Below the pieces are notes generated by a model. The model was not told the DNA's origin and searched no databases. It saw only the letters and a list, made by a program, of their open reading frames with translations. Position numbers and translations under genes: made by a program. This document shows positions 36,282 through 44,884 of a stretch of DNA of 63,171 bases, in pieces (positions within the stretch are counted from its first letter, which is position 1; each line of letters starts with the position of its first letter). Origin of the DNA: Flavobacteriaceae bacterium (GTDB taxonomy: Bacteria; Bacteroidota; Bacteroidia; Flavobacteriales; Flavobacteriaceae); assembly GCA_947483075.1 (NCBI GenBank), contig CANKLE010000012.1, positions 1 to 63,171 of the forward strand, in the 5' to 3' direction.

Positions 36282-36749
36282 ATGATGAGGAAACACCTGC
36301 TTCTTTTTTTAGCCTTAACCATCCCCTTTTTTGTTTTGGCCCAGAATCCAAGCCATCTGGCGACCCAATACAATTTAGAAGGTAAATTGGCCTTGCATGG
36401 ATATGATCCAGTTGCTTATTTTCAAGGCAAAGCCAAAAAGGGCAAAGAAACGTTGGCCGTTACCTATATGGGTGTGACCTATCATTTTTCGTCAGCGTCC
36501 AATAAAGATACTTTTAGCCAAAATGCTACGGCCTACGAACCGCAATACGGCGGTTGGTGTGCCTATGCCATGGGTACTAAAGGCGAAAAAGTAGCCGTTG
36601 ATCCTGAAACCTTCAAAATTATAAACGGCAAATTGTACTTGTTTTACAATGCCTATTTTAATAATACTTTAAAATTTTGGAACAAAGACGAAACCGCATT
36701 AAAACAAGCCGCGGATCAAAATTGGAATAAAATTCGGAATTCAAATTAA
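36282..36749 (+). CDS. Secreted YHS domain-containing protein (155 aa)
   Basis: The signal peptide is followed by a mature YHS-type fold: LALHGYDPVAYFQGKAKKG, VTYMGVTYHFSSASNKDTF, YEPQYGGWCAYAM. This matches the common secreted YHS family whose members may bind metal; the biochemical role is not established. The signal peptide runs to about residue 21 (FVLAQ). It is followed after 30 nt by a small DoxX-like membrane protein, and the pair likely forms one transcript. Confidence 0.88.
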   Translation: MMRKHLLLFLALTIPFFVLAQNPSHLATQYNLEGKLALHGYDPVAYFQGKAKKGKETLAVTYMGVTYHFSSASNKDTFSQNATAYEPQYGGWCAYAMGTKGEKVAVDPETFKIINGKLYLFYNAYFNNTLKFWNKDETALKQAADQNWNKIRNSN

Positions 36750-36779
36750 ACCAACTATAAATTTAAACCACCAACTCGT

Positions 36780-37178
36780 ATGAAAAACATTTTTACTTGG
36801 GTTATTAAATTGACTGCTGTAGTTATTTTAGTGCAAACCCTATTTTTTAAATTTACAGCCGCACCCGAAAGCATTTTCATTTTTTCTAGCTTAGGAATTG
36901 AACCTTATGGCCGCATTGGTTCTGGGGTAGGTGAACTAATTGCTTCTATTTTTATTTTAATTCCACGCACCACCTTATTGGGCGCTCTTATGGGCTTGGG
37001 AACTATGTTGGGTGCCATTGCTTCTCATCTTTTGGTGTTGGGCGTTGTGATTCAATATGACGGATTTAGTGATGGCGGCTTGTTGTTTTCTATGGCTGTA
37101 ATTACGTTTGCTTGTTGTGCCATTTTAGTGTACCAAAACAAAGCGGGTATTCCCGATTTGTTGCGATTTAAATTGTAG
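36780..37178 (+). CDS. DoxX-like small membrane protein (132 aa)
   Basis: Four hydrophobic segments (about residues 8-27, 45-65, 68-90 and 100-120) and the signature layout of DoxX-like proteins (KLTAVVILVQTLFFKFTAAPES, ending VYQNKAGIPDLLRF). The protein is an inner-membrane component of unknown reaction; some relatives are linked to thiosulfate:quinone oxidation or redox stress. It sits between the YHS and DinB-like genes, with 30-nt and 13-nt gaps. Confidence 0.82.
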   Translation: MKNIFTWVIKLTAVVILVQTLFFKFTAAPESIFIFSSLGIEPYGRIGSGVGELIASIFILIPRTTLLGALMGLGTMLGAIASHLLVLGVVIQYDGFSDGGLLFSMAVITFACCAILVYQNKAGIPDLLRFKL

Positions 37179-37191
37179 CTATAGCTGGTTC

Positions 37192-37677
37192 ATGCTCACG
37201 CAATTCATACATAAAACCCTTCACGAACTCATCGATCTATTGGATCAATTGACAGATGAAGCCTATACAACACCATGCCGAGAATTGTCTAATGCTACGA
37301 TTGGCGAACATACTCGGCATTGTATTGAGCTTTTTCAATGTTTGTTGAGTCAGTATGAATTGGGTGTGATCAATTACGACAAACGCCAACGGGATTTGGC
37401 CATACAATCCCAAACAGAAGTGGCCAAAACAGCCCTGCTTTCGCTATTAGATCAATTGGATAAACCCAATATTGATTTAGTGTTAGAGCAAGATTACGAC
37501 GGAAATCGCATTCAACTCACCACCACCTACCAGCGCGAATTACTTTACAATTTAGACCATTGTGTACACCACCAAGCTCTGATAAAAGTAGCCTTACTTA
37601 GCAGCTCGGTGCAAGTCGATCCAAATTTTGGTGTGGCGCGTTCCACCATTGCCTACAGAGAACAATGTGCACAGTAA
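37192..37677 (+). CDS. DinB family protein (161 aa)
   Basis: A four-helix-bundle protein of the DinB/YfiT superfamily, where three histidines usually bind a divalent metal. Candidate ligands are H56 and H60 (IGEHTRHCIEL) and the late HCVHHQALI group near residue 125. Relatives include bacillithiol or mycothiol-dependent enzymes, but the substrate of this branch is unknown. Its end overlaps the start of the NRDE gene by 13 nt, which points to translational coupling. Confidence 0.82.
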   Translation: MLTQFIHKTLHELIDLLDQLTDEAYTTPCRELSNATIGEHTRHCIELFQCLLSQYELGVINYDKRQRDLAIQSQTEVAKTALLSLLDQLDKPNIDLVLEQDYDGNRIQLTTTYQRELLYNLDHCVHHQALIKVALLSSSVQVDPNFGVARSTIAYREQCAQ

Positions 37678-38384
37678 GTTATGTTAATACCGCAGCGGGA
37701 GTTGTAATCACTTCCAACCGGGATGAACATGTGCTTCGTTCGGCCGAATTTCCTCAAACGCATATACTGAACGGACAATCAATTACGTTTCCCAAAGATC
37801 CTTTGGCTGGAGGCACTTGGTTTGCCATTAATGCGCAAAGCAATCGTGTAGTAGTGTTGCTCAATGGTGCCGAATCCAAACACCAACGCGCCAGTAGTTA
37901 CCGTAAAAGTCGCGGTTTAGTGCTGCTCGATTTGATCAGTGCCGATGAGGACGTATGTGCCAATTGGCAGCTCTATGAACTGCATCAAATAGAGCCCTTT
38001 ACTTTGGTGGTATATGAACGTAACGCGTTGTTCCAACTGCGCTGGGATGGAAACCAAAAATCTACAGTTACCCTAGAAACCACTCAATCCTATATTTGGT
38101 CGTCGGCTACTTTGTATTCGCCAGTAGTTCGTGCCCAACGCCAAAGTTGGTTTACCGAGTTCTTAGGTCAATACGCCGCACTTACTCCCGCAGATATGAT
38201 GCGGTTTCACGCTTCGTCACCCACTACCGATAAGCAATTAAATTTGTTGATGGAGCGCACTCCCGAATTAAAAACCATCAGTATTACTCAGGCCAAAGTT
38301 GGGCCAGAAAACAGTGTGCTCCAGCACAGTGATTTACTTTTGCAACAGACAGAAACCTACACGTTTGATGCCGTTCAATCTTAG
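37665..38384 (+). CDS. NRDE (TANGO2-like) family protein
   Basis: It begins MCTVSYVNTAAGVVITSNRDE, with Cys at position 2 and the diagnostic NRDE at residues 18-21; the fold is Ntn-hydrolase-like. The further family motif PKDPLAGGTWFAIN is present. At 239 residues it is normal for the family. Eukaryotic TANGO2 has been linked to haem or lipid handling, but the bacterial function is open. The start overlaps the DinB-like gene by 13 nt, and the ATP-grasp gene starts 4 nt behind it. Confidence 0.88.
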   Translation: MCTVSYVNTAAGVVITSNRDEHVLRSAEFPQTHILNGQSITFPKDPLAGGTWFAINAQSNRVVVLLNGAESKHQRASSYRKSRGLVLLDLISADEDVCANWQLYELHQIEPFTLVVYERNALFQLRWDGNQKSTVTLETTQSYIWSSATLYSPVVRAQRQSWFTEFLGQYAALTPADMMRFHASSPTTDKQLNLLMERTPELKTISITQAKVGPENSVLQHSDLLLQQTETYTFDAVQS

Positions 38385-38388
38385 TCAA

Positions 38389-39423
38389 ATGAAATTAGTA
38401 CTCCATAAAATACTGCATTGGGAATATTGGCCTTTTCACGCGCTTTATTTTCCGGTATTTTTTTTGTGGGGGTATTTTGCGCTACGCGAACGCAGTCTAT
38501 TTTTCTTTAATGCGGTAAACCCCAGCATGAAAAACGGTGGTTTTTTTATGGTTTCCAAAGCCGAAATTTATTCGCTTATACCCCCACATTATTACCCCAA
38601 AACCAGCTTGGTTCATCCCGGACTTTCTATAGAAGATGTAGCTCAGTTGATGCAAGAAAACGATTTTACGTTTCCGTTAATTGCCAAACCCGATATGGGA
38701 CTGCGCGGATCAGCCGTAAAAAAAATTGAAAGTTCTGAAGCCTTACAAGCCTATCATCAGCAGGCCCAATTTGATTATTTGCTGCAAGATTTAATTCCTT
38801 ACGCCAATGAAGTGGGTGTTTTTTATGTGCGGTATCCACACGAAAACAAAGGCCAAATTACAGGCATCGTGGCCAAGGAATTTCTAACCATTACAGGCGA
38901 CGGAACCAGTACACGAGAACAGTTGTTGCAAAAAGATCCGCGGGCTGCGATGCAGTTGCCCGTTTTGCGACAAGAAACGGGTGCAAGATTACACCATATT
39001 TTGGCAATTGGGCAAGAAGAACGCGTAGTGCCGTTTGGCAATCATTGTCGAGGCACAAAATTTATCGATGCCAGCTCGTGGATAACGCCCCAACTCACTG
39101 CTGTTATCGATGAATTGTGTCAGCAAATTGACGGCTTTTATTACGGGCGTTTGGACGTGATGTACCACAACCGAGAGGATCTAGCACAAGGCAAAAATTT
39201 TGCCATCGTTGAACTCAACGGCGCCATGAGCGAACCCACACACATGTATGATCCGGCGCACTCCATTTGGTATGCGTGGCGCGAGCTATATAAGCATATG
39301 TGGCATTTGTTTAAAATCAGCCAAATCAATCACCAACTAGGCCATCCGTACCTCTCTCATAAAGCAGGGATGCAGCAATACCGACTGCACCTAAAACACA
39401 ACCAAAAGATCTCGGATTTTTAA
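38389..39423 (+). CDS. ATP-grasp domain protein, D-Ala-D-Ala ligase-like
   Basis: The frame is open from 38299, inside the NRDE gene. The ATG at 38389 (MKLVLHKILHWEYWP) is preferred because it follows the NRDE stop by 4 nt; an alternative ATG is at 38368. The protein has an N-terminal hydrophobic segment (FHALYFPVFFLWGYFAL), then an ATP-grasp fold: FPLIAKPDMGLRGSAVKKI (ATP-binding Lys), DYLLQDLIPYANEVGVFYVRYP, and the metal-binding end GRLDVMYH and FAIVELNGAMSEPTHMYDP. The single membrane-like segment and lack of Ddl substrate loops set it apart from true D-alanine ligase. Substrate unknown. Confidence 0.82.
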   Translation: MKLVLHKILHWEYWPFHALYFPVFFLWGYFALRERSLFFFNAVNPSMKNGGFFMVSKAEIYSLIPPHYYPKTSLVHPGLSIEDVAQLMQENDFTFPLIAKPDMGLRGSAVKKIESSEALQAYHQQAQFDYLLQDLIPYANEVGVFYVRYPHENKGQITGIVAKEFLTITGDGTSTREQLLQKDPRAAMQLPVLRQETGARLHHILAIGQEERVVPFGNHCRGTKFIDASSWITPQLTAVIDELCQQIDGFYYGRLDVMYHNREDLAQGKNFAIVELNGAMSEPTHMYDPAHSIWYAWRELYKHMWHLFKISQINHQLGHPYLSHKAGMQQYRLHLKHNQKISDF

Positions 39424-39448
39424 TACCTTTGGCGCTCAACACTTGGCT

Positions 39449-40126
39449 ATGAAACACATCATTGTAACGGGAACTTCCCGAGGAATTGGACACGAAATCG
39501 CATTGCAATTAGCCCAAGCCGGTCATCAGGTATTGGCCTTGTCGCGTACCGTAGCACCCAGTTTGTTGGGCAATGACCACATCACTAATTTGGCTGTTGA
39601 TTTAACCCAAGCCAACGATCTGGAATTGGTGAGTGATTTTTTGAAATCGACTTGGACCCAAGTAGATGCGTTGATCCACAATGCGGGCGCCATCACCGTT
39701 CAGCCTTTTTCAACGATTTCTCCTTCTGATTTTGAAGCAGTGTACCGGGTAAATGTATTTGCCGTCGCGCAACTCACCCAGTGTGTTTTGCCTTACCTAA
39801 ACCAAGGGAGTCACGTAGTAACCATTAGTTCAATGGGCGGCATACAAGGCAGTATGAAATTTCCTGGCTTGGCAGCTTACACCTCCAGTAAAGCGGCAGT
39901 AATTGGGTTATCGGAGTTGTTGGCCGAAGAATACAAAGCAGCAGGCATTGCCTTTAATGTGCTGGCCATCGGCGCGGTACAAACCGAAATGTTGGCCACT
40001 GCTTTCCCAGGTTACCAAGCGCCTTTACAACCCAACGAAATGGCCGAATACATTGTGCAATTTGCTTTAACAGGACACAAGTTTCACAACGGCAAGGTGT
40101 TGCAAGTTTCCTCAACTACGCCCTAG
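39449..40126 (+). CDS. SDR family NAD(P)-dependent oxidoreductase
   Basis: A classical short-chain dehydrogenase of 225 residues. The nucleotide-binding TGTSRGIG is at residues 7-14, HNAG is at about 83-86, the catalytic Ser is in ISSMGG and the catalytic Tyr-Lys pair is in YTSSKAA. The ATG at 39449 is chosen over a TTG at 39443 because it begins exactly at the first Rossmann strand (MKHIIVTG). TACCTTTG at 39424-39431 is a possible -7 box 17 nt upstream. The substrate cannot be told. A SprT-like gene follows after 12 nt. Confidence 0.9.
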   Translation: MKHIIVTGTSRGIGHEIALQLAQAGHQVLALSRTVAPSLLGNDHITNLAVDLTQANDLELVSDFLKSTWTQVDALIHNAGAITVQPFSTISPSDFEAVYRVNVFAVAQLTQCVLPYLNQGSHVVTISSMGGIQGSMKFPGLAAYTSSKAAVIGLSELLAEEYKAAGIAFNVLAIGAVQTEMLATAFPGYQAPLQPNEMAEYIVQFALTGHKFHNGKVLQVSSTTP

Positions 40127-40138
40127 TTTTCGCTAAAC

Positions 40139-40741
40139 ATGAGTGAAACCTTGCAAAAATACTTGCCCGAACACGCAGTCAATTCGGTTTTTGAACTGAT
40201 TGTGGCCCACGGCGTTCATCTTAAAATTGTAAATGAACGCGTGACACGACACGGCGATTACCGCAAAGGCGTTTCGGGAAAACACGAGGTTACCGTGAAT
40301 GCCAACCTCAATAAATACCGTTTTTTAATCACCCTCATTCACGAAATCTCCCATTTGGTGGCCTTCGAAAAATTTGGCCGCTACATTAAGCCGCATGGAG
40401 AAGAATGGAAGTACGTCTTCCAGCGACTGATGATGCCCTATATTCGTCCGGAGATATTTCCTTCATCTATTTTGCCTTTGGTGGCCAATCACTTTAAAAA
40501 CCCAACAGCCAGCAGCGATACCGACGCTCGATTGGCTTTTGCCTTGAAACAATTTGACGAACGCAAAGCCGATGTACATTTTATGCACGAAGTGCCCAGC
40601 GGGAGTTTTTTTCGCATCAAAAATGGGCGTGTTTTTCAGAAGAAAGGCTTGCGGGTAAAACGCTACGAATGCCTGGAGGTAAAAACTGGGAAGTTGTATT
40701 TGTTTAATGCCAATGCTGAGGTTGAAATCATTCCGGGATAA
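40139..40741 (+). CDS. SprT-like zinc metalloprotease domain protein
   Basis: Zinc-binding HEISH lies at residues 68-72 and a third ligand is likely H86 (KPHGEEW), the standard SprT/Spartan layout. The C-terminal third (FFRIKNGRVFQKKGLRVKRYEC) is a small beta domain typical of the Bacteroidota version. Spartan proteins cut DNA-protein crosslinks; bacterial SprT function is not firmly known, so this is family-level only. At 200 residues the gene is complete and probably read with the SDR gene ahead. Confidence 0.87.
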   Translation: MSETLQKYLPEHAVNSVFELIVAHGVHLKIVNERVTRHGDYRKGVSGKHEVTVNANLNKYRFLITLIHEISHLVAFEKFGRYIKPHGEEWKYVFQRLMMPYIRPEIFPSSILPLVANHFKNPTASSDTDARLAFALKQFDERKADVHFMHEVPSGSFFRIKNGRVFQKKGLRVKRYECLEVKTGKLYLFNANAEVEIIPG

Positions 40742-40784
40742 CATTAAAATAACAAGATGTCGCGCAAACGACGCGGATAATAAA

Positions 40785-40792
40785 TATATTTG
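40785..40792 (+). promoter_or_regulatory. Candidate -7 promoter box for the mannose-1-phosphate guanylyltransferase gene
   Basis: TATATTTG fits TAnnTTTG exactly, 35 nt before the start codon. No good -33 TTG was found. Confidence 0.45.
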
Positions 40793-40827
40793 CAGGGCTT
40801 TTTAAAGCCAATTTACCTCCCTATATT

Positions 40828-41886
40828 ATGAACAAAAATTATTATGCCGTTTTAATGGCCGGTGGAGTAGGATCGCGTTTTTGGCCGGTGAGTACGGTTG
40901 AATTTCCTAAACAATTTCACGACATGTTGGGCTGCGGCTCTACCTTGTTGCAAAAAACATTTTCGCGTTTGGCCCAATTAATCCCAGCCGAGAACATCCT
41001 CATTTTAACCAACGAAAAATACAACGACATCGTATTGCAACAGCTTCCAGAAGTTGGTCAAGAGCAGGTTTTGCTAGAGCCCGCCATGCGCAATACCGCA
41101 CCCTGTATTTTGTATGCGGCCTTGAAAATAAAAAAACAAAACCCCGACGCAGTGATGGTCGTGGCGCCAAGTGATCACTGGATAGAAGACGAACAAGCCT
41201 TCGCACAAAACCTTAAAACTTGTTTCGATTTTTGCGCACAAGAAAATGCACTCCTCACTTTAGGGATACAACCTACTTTTCCCAATACCGGTTTTGGGTA
41301 TATTGAGTTCGATAAACAAGATACAAATCCCATTAAGAAAGTCAATCAGTTTCGGGAAAAACCCGATTACGAAACGGCCAAATCGTTTCTGGCGAGTGGC
41401 AACTTTTTGTGGAACGGCGGCATTTTTATCTGGAGTGTGCAAGCCATATCGGAAGCGTTTGAAGCCTTTCAACCGGTTATGTACGGGCAATTTATGCAAG
41501 GCTGGCCATCCTATAATACAGCTGAAGAACCCGCTTTTATAGCAAACCATTATGCCCTAGCCGACAATGTTTCGATTGATTATGCCGTGATGGAAGCTGC
41601 CCCAAATGTCTATGTGTTGCCGGCTACTTTTGATTGGAATGACTTGGGAACCTGGGGTTCGTTGCACGAAAAATTAGACAAAGACGACCAAAATAATGCG
41701 GTGGTGAATGCCAAAGTCTTGTTGCAAAATACCTCGAGCAACATCATCAGCACGGCCAAAGATAAAATTGTTGTCATTGACGGCTTGCACGATTTTATTG
41801 TAGTCGATAAAGACAATGTCTTGCTCATTTATCCCAAAAGTAAAGAGCAGGAAATTAAGGGAATTGTAGCGCAATTAAAAGGATAA
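40828..41886 (+). CDS. manC: Mannose-1-phosphate guanylyltransferase
   Basis: Makes GDP-mannose from mannose-1-phosphate and GTP, feeding fucose, mannose and other sugars into surface glycans. The signature LMAGGVGSRFWPVST is at about residues 9-23 with PKQF (28-31). VVAPSDHWI, FGYIEFDKQ, FREKPDYETA, FLWNGGIFIW and NVSIDYAVMEAA are all in place. The length of 352 matches the single-domain form without the isomerase half found in bifunctional ManC. It is convergent with the Mla-like operon, with only 6 nt between stops. Confidence 0.93.
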   Translation: MNKNYYAVLMAGGVGSRFWPVSTVEFPKQFHDMLGCGSTLLQKTFSRLAQLIPAENILILTNEKYNDIVLQQLPEVGQEQVLLEPAMRNTAPCILYAALKIKKQNPDAVMVVAPSDHWIEDEQAFAQNLKTCFDFCAQENALLTLGIQPTFPNTGFGYIEFDKQDTNPIKKVNQFREKPDYETAKSFLASGNFLWNGGIFIWSVQAISEAFEAFQPVMYGQFMQGWPSYNTAEEPAFIANHYALADNVSIDYAVMEAAPNVYVLPATFDWNDLGTWGSLHEKLDKDDQNNAVVNAKVLLQNTSSNIISTAKDKIVVIDGLHDFIVVDKDNVLLIYPKSKEQEIKGIVAQLKG

Positions 41887-41892
41887 TAGGTC

Positions 41893-42654
41893 TTAGCCTT
41901 TTAAATAGGCCTCGCGCACTTTTTTGAATAGATTCGACGAATACACAAAATCAACAACGGCTTCGTTGTCGGTGTGAAAGATTTCTTCTTTGGTGCCTTG
42001 CCAGGCTTTTAATCCGTCTTTAAGAAACAAAATATTTTCGCCTATTTCCATTACCGAATTCATGTCGTGCGAATTGATTACGGTCGTGATGTTGTATTCT
42101 TCGGTAATTTCTTTAATGAGGTTGTCAATTACTATCGAGGTTTTTGGGTCTAAGCCCGAATTCGGTTCGTCGCAAAATAAATATTTAGGATTATTGACTA
42201 TGGCTCGTGCTATAGCTACCCTTTTTTGCATTCCCCCAGAAATTTCGGAAGGTAGTTTGGAATGCGCGTCAATCAAATTCACCCGATTCAACACAAAATC
42301 TACCCGATCCTGAATTTCTGCTTTGGTTTTGTTGGTAAACATTTTGAGCGGAAAACCTACGTTTTCTTCTACAGTCATCGAATCAAATAAGGCTCCTCCT
42401 TGAAACACCATACCAATTTCGGTCCGCAATTCGCGTTTCTCGTTGATGCTGAGCTGAGAATAAATTCGCCCATCAAAAGAAATGGTTCCTTTTTCTGGGG
42501 TATGAATTCCCAACAGACTCTTTAATAAAACGGTTTTTCCGGAGCCACTTTGGCCGATGATCAAATTGGTTTTTCCGGTCTCAAAAATGGTCGAAATTCC
42601 ATTCAATACCTTGGTGTCGCCAAACGATTTCTCTATTTTCTTTACTTCGATCAT
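41893..42654 (-). CDS. ABC transporter ATP-binding protein, MlaF-like
   Basis: The ATPase half of an Mla/Mce-type lipid transporter, on the cytoplasmic face. Walker A GQSGSGKT is at 34-41, followed by the Q-loop in GMVFQGGALFDS, the ABC signature ISGGMQKRVAIARAI and Walker B YLFCDEPNSGLDP. The H-loop is INSHDM. GGMQKR and the C-terminal acidic tail pattern are typical of MlaF. It overlaps the permease gene by 4 nt. No MlaD/Mce gene lies in this cluster, so the lipid-binding partner must be elsewhere. Confidence 0.92.
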   Translation of the reverse strand: MIEVKKIEKSFGDTKVLNGISTIFETGKTNLIIGQSGSGKTVLLKSLLGIHTPEKGTISFDGRIYSQLSINEKRELRTEIGMVFQGGALFDSMTVEENVGFPLKMFTNKTKAEIQDRVDFVLNRVNLIDAHSKLPSEISGGMQKRVAIARAIVNNPKYLFCDEPNSGLDPKTSIVIDNLIKEITEEYNITTVINSHDMNSVMEIGENILFLKDGLKAWQGTKEEIFHTDNEAVVDFVYSSNLFKKVREAYLKG

Positions 42655-43400
42655 GAGGTCAATAGCAATTGGGTGAGTATGTAATTCATGAGAATAATGG
42701 TTACCGAGGTCCAGACAAATGATACGGTACTTGCTTTTCCTACTTCGAGCGCTCCGCCTTTCATGTAATAGCCATGGAAGGAAGGAATGGTCGCCAATAG
42801 AATGCCAAACACAAACGTTTTAATGAAGGCATAGACAATATGAAAAGGAATTAATTGCTGTTGTAATCCACCGGCAAAATCAGAACTAGAGGCAAAACCA
42901 CCATAAACGGCTGCAACCCAGCCGCCAAAAATACCCAAAAACATACTAATGCTAATGAGAAAGGGATAGAGCATCAAGGCCATCAGTTTAGGAAAAACCA
43001 AGTAATTGATGGAGTTTACGCCCATTACTTCGAGTGCGTCAATTTGTTCGGTTACCCGCATCGTGCCTAGGCTAGAAGTGATAAAGGATCCCATTTTTCC
43101 GGCCATAATGATCGAGATAAAGGTAGGGGCAAATTCTAAAATCATCGATTGTCTCGTCGCAAAACCAATGAGGGTTTTGGGGATAATCGGGTTGTTGAGG
43201 TTTAAGGCAGTTTGTATGGAAACAACTCCGCCTACAAAGAAAGAGATAAACGCCACGATGCCCAAAGAGCCAATTATTAAATCGTCAATTTCTTTGAATA
43301 TCAACGCCTTCATGACCGACCATTTGGTTGGTTTTCTGAAAATCTCCACCCACATCAAGGCGTATTTCCCAATTTGCGATAAGTATCTAAGTAACATCAT
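42651..43400 (-). CDS. ABC transporter permease, MlaE family
   Basis: Five or so membrane segments in 249 residues, with the MlaE-family core (GVVSIQTALNLNN, ILEFAPTFISIIMAGKMGSFITSSLGTMRVTEQIDALEVMGVNSINYLVFPKLMAL). The family moves phospholipids between membranes. It forms the integral partner of the MlaF-like ATPase, with a 4-nt overlap, and starts 5 nt after the glycosyltransferase stop, so the four genes 44796-41893 are one operon. Two adjacent ATGs (43400 and 43397) could serve as the start. Confidence 0.92.
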   Translation of the reverse strand: MMLLRYLSQIGKYALMWVEIFRKPTKWSVMKALIFKEIDDLIIGSLGIVAFISFFVGGVVSIQTALNLNNPIIPKTLIGFATRQSMILEFAPTFISIIMAGKMGSFITSSLGTMRVTEQIDALEVMGVNSINYLVFPKLMALMLYPFLISISMFLGIFGGWVAAVYGGFASSSDFAGGLQQQLIPFHIVYAFIKTFVFGILLATIPSFHGYYMKGGALEVGKASTVSFVWTSVTIILMNYILTQLLLTS

Positions 43401-43405
43401 AAGAA

Positions 43406-44272
43406 TTAGGCAGTTTTAGCTAATTTTTGTTTCATTTTTTGCCATCGGTATCCCCGAATAAATTGGGCTTGGTCTGAGCTCACCAACAAGGGTTTTCTGC
43501 TCCAAAGCGCTTTAAAATAACCCAGCATATAATCAAAAAATAAGCCCGGTTTCTTTTTCATAAAGGCCAATTTGGCCGAGGAGATGCTCGTAATAAAAAA
43601 ACCATAGCCCAAACTGTAAAAGGCTTCCCCTTGTTTGTAGCGGGCCCTGCTGTTGTAATTGGCTCCGGTGGGTTTCAGGTGTTTTACGATCAGTCGCGCA
43701 TCAGTTACTACTTTCCAGCCGTAATAATGACACAACAATTCATCAACCGTATCCCAGCCCATAGCGGGTTTAAGTCCGCCAATTTCCTCCAAACAGGCTC
43801 TGCGGTAGGCCTTGAAGGCTCCTCGAATGTGGTCTTTGTCGGTGAGGTTTTCTAATACCCATTGGCCTTTTTCGTTTTCTATGTAGGCAAATCCGCCTGC
43901 CATACCAATGCCCATGTCCTCGTCAAAATGTTCCAAAATGGTTTCAAAATAAGCCAAGGGTAAAATTAAATCGGCGTCTAATTTTACCACAATGTCGTAG
44001 TCCTTACCCAGGGTATCAAAACCCACTTGAAAGGCTCGGATTACTTTGCTTCCCGGCAAATGTTCTGCCTCTGATACGTTATTTATCAAAGATATATAGG
44101 TGTGTTTTTGACAAAATTCTTCAACAATTTCGGCCGTATTATCGGTAGAATTGTCGTTCACCACGATCACTTTATACGGCAAATAAGTTTGATTGACCAA
44201 AGATTCTAAAGTGAGTCCAATGTATTGGGCTTCATTATGGGCGGGTATAACAATTACATACTTGAGTCTCAT
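43406..44272 (-). CDS. Glycosyltransferase family 2 protein
   Basis: A GT-A fold transferase of 288 residues. The N-terminus YVIVIPAHNEAQYIGLTLESL and VVNDNSTDNT are the nucleotide-sugar site, and KLDADLIL near residue 98 holds the DxD metal motif. ED-like and catalytic residues are probably in the GMGWDTVDELLCHYYGW region. The C-terminal third is basic, with a hydrophobic patch. It is likely cell-envelope glycan or glycolipid synthesis, given the Mla-like transporter and methyltransferase in the same operon (gaps 5 and 2 nt). Donor and acceptor are unknown. Confidence 0.9.
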   Translation of the reverse strand: MRLKYVIVIPAHNEAQYIGLTLESLVNQTYLPYKVIVVNDNSTDNTAEIVEEFCQKHTYISLINNVSEAEHLPGSKVIRAFQVGFDTLGKDYDIVVKLDADLILPLAYFETILEHFDEDMGIGMAGGFAYIENEKGQWVLENLTDKDHIRGAFKAYRRACLEEIGGLKPAMGWDTVDELLCHYYGWKVVTDARLIVKHLKPTGANYNSRARYKQGEAFYSLGYGFFITSISSAKLAFMKKKPGLFFDYMLGYFKALWSRKPLLVSSDQAQFIRGYRWQKMKQKLAKTA

Positions 44273-44274
44273 GG

Positions 44275-44796
44275 CTAAATTTTTTCGGCGTATACAATAT
44301 AATATCGGTTGGTGAAATAACGCAGTAATGGGCGAAACCCTATTTTCTTTACTGGGTGGGTAAATTGTTCGCGGGCCATAATTTTCCAGCCTGTTTTTTC
44401 GAGCAACCAGTCCAACTGCCAGTCTTCAAATTCGTGGAAATGGCGATCCCAAGGATCTGTTTTGCTGCGGTAAGCCGGAGAAAACCACAAGCGCAAAGGG
44501 ATAGAAATGAGTATTTTTTTGGCCGAAACAGCTGTTAAAAGTGTGTATGGATTCAACAAATGCTCAAAGATCTCGAAGGCTGTTACTACATCTGCCGAGC
44601 TTTGCTGAACGGCAGTTTGGTTTGCATCCAAATCTTCTCCCGAAGTGTTGGTCACCGAGTACCCTTCGTTGCGCATGATTTTTGAAAAAGGATTGTCTAC
44701 ACCCAAATCTAAAATGGATTCAGACTTGGCAATGTGTTGAGTTAAAAAGCCCAGGGTGCGTTGAAACCGCTTGCTTGGATAGGTGTTTTCGTACAT
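44275..44796 (-). CDS. Class I SAM-dependent methyltransferase (173 aa)
   Basis: A short Rossmann methyltransferase: motif I is ESILDLGVDNPFSKIM at about 28-43, an acidic SAM-ribose contact is in TSGEDLDAN and motif IV is SADVVTAFEIFEHLLNP (about 67-83). The glycine-rich loop is altered (LGVDNP rather than GxGxG), as in several UbiG-like proteins. At 173 residues it is smaller than UbiE/UbiG enzymes. It begins the operon with the glycosyltransferase and Mla-like genes, 2 nt ahead of the former, so an envelope lipid or sugar substrate is possible but unproven. Confidence 0.8.
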   Translation of the reverse strand: MYENTYPSKRFQRTLGFLTQHIAKSESILDLGVDNPFSKIMRNEGYSVTNTSGEDLDANQTAVQQSSADVVTAFEIFEHLLNPYTLLTAVSAKKILISIPLRLWFSPAYRSKTDPWDRHFHEFEDWQLDWLLEKTGWKIMAREQFTHPVKKIGFRPLLRYFTNRYYIVYAEKI

Positions 44797-44884
44797 CTGT
44801 TACAGGGTTGAATCGAGCCGTAAATATACAAAGAAAACTAGTTTGGCTTTGATTTTTTGTGGGGGCTTTTCCTGAAGTTTGCCC

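Noticed and set aside
43006..43419. 137-codon frame opposite the MlaE gene
   Set aside because: Opposite a certain conserved permease and without any motif.
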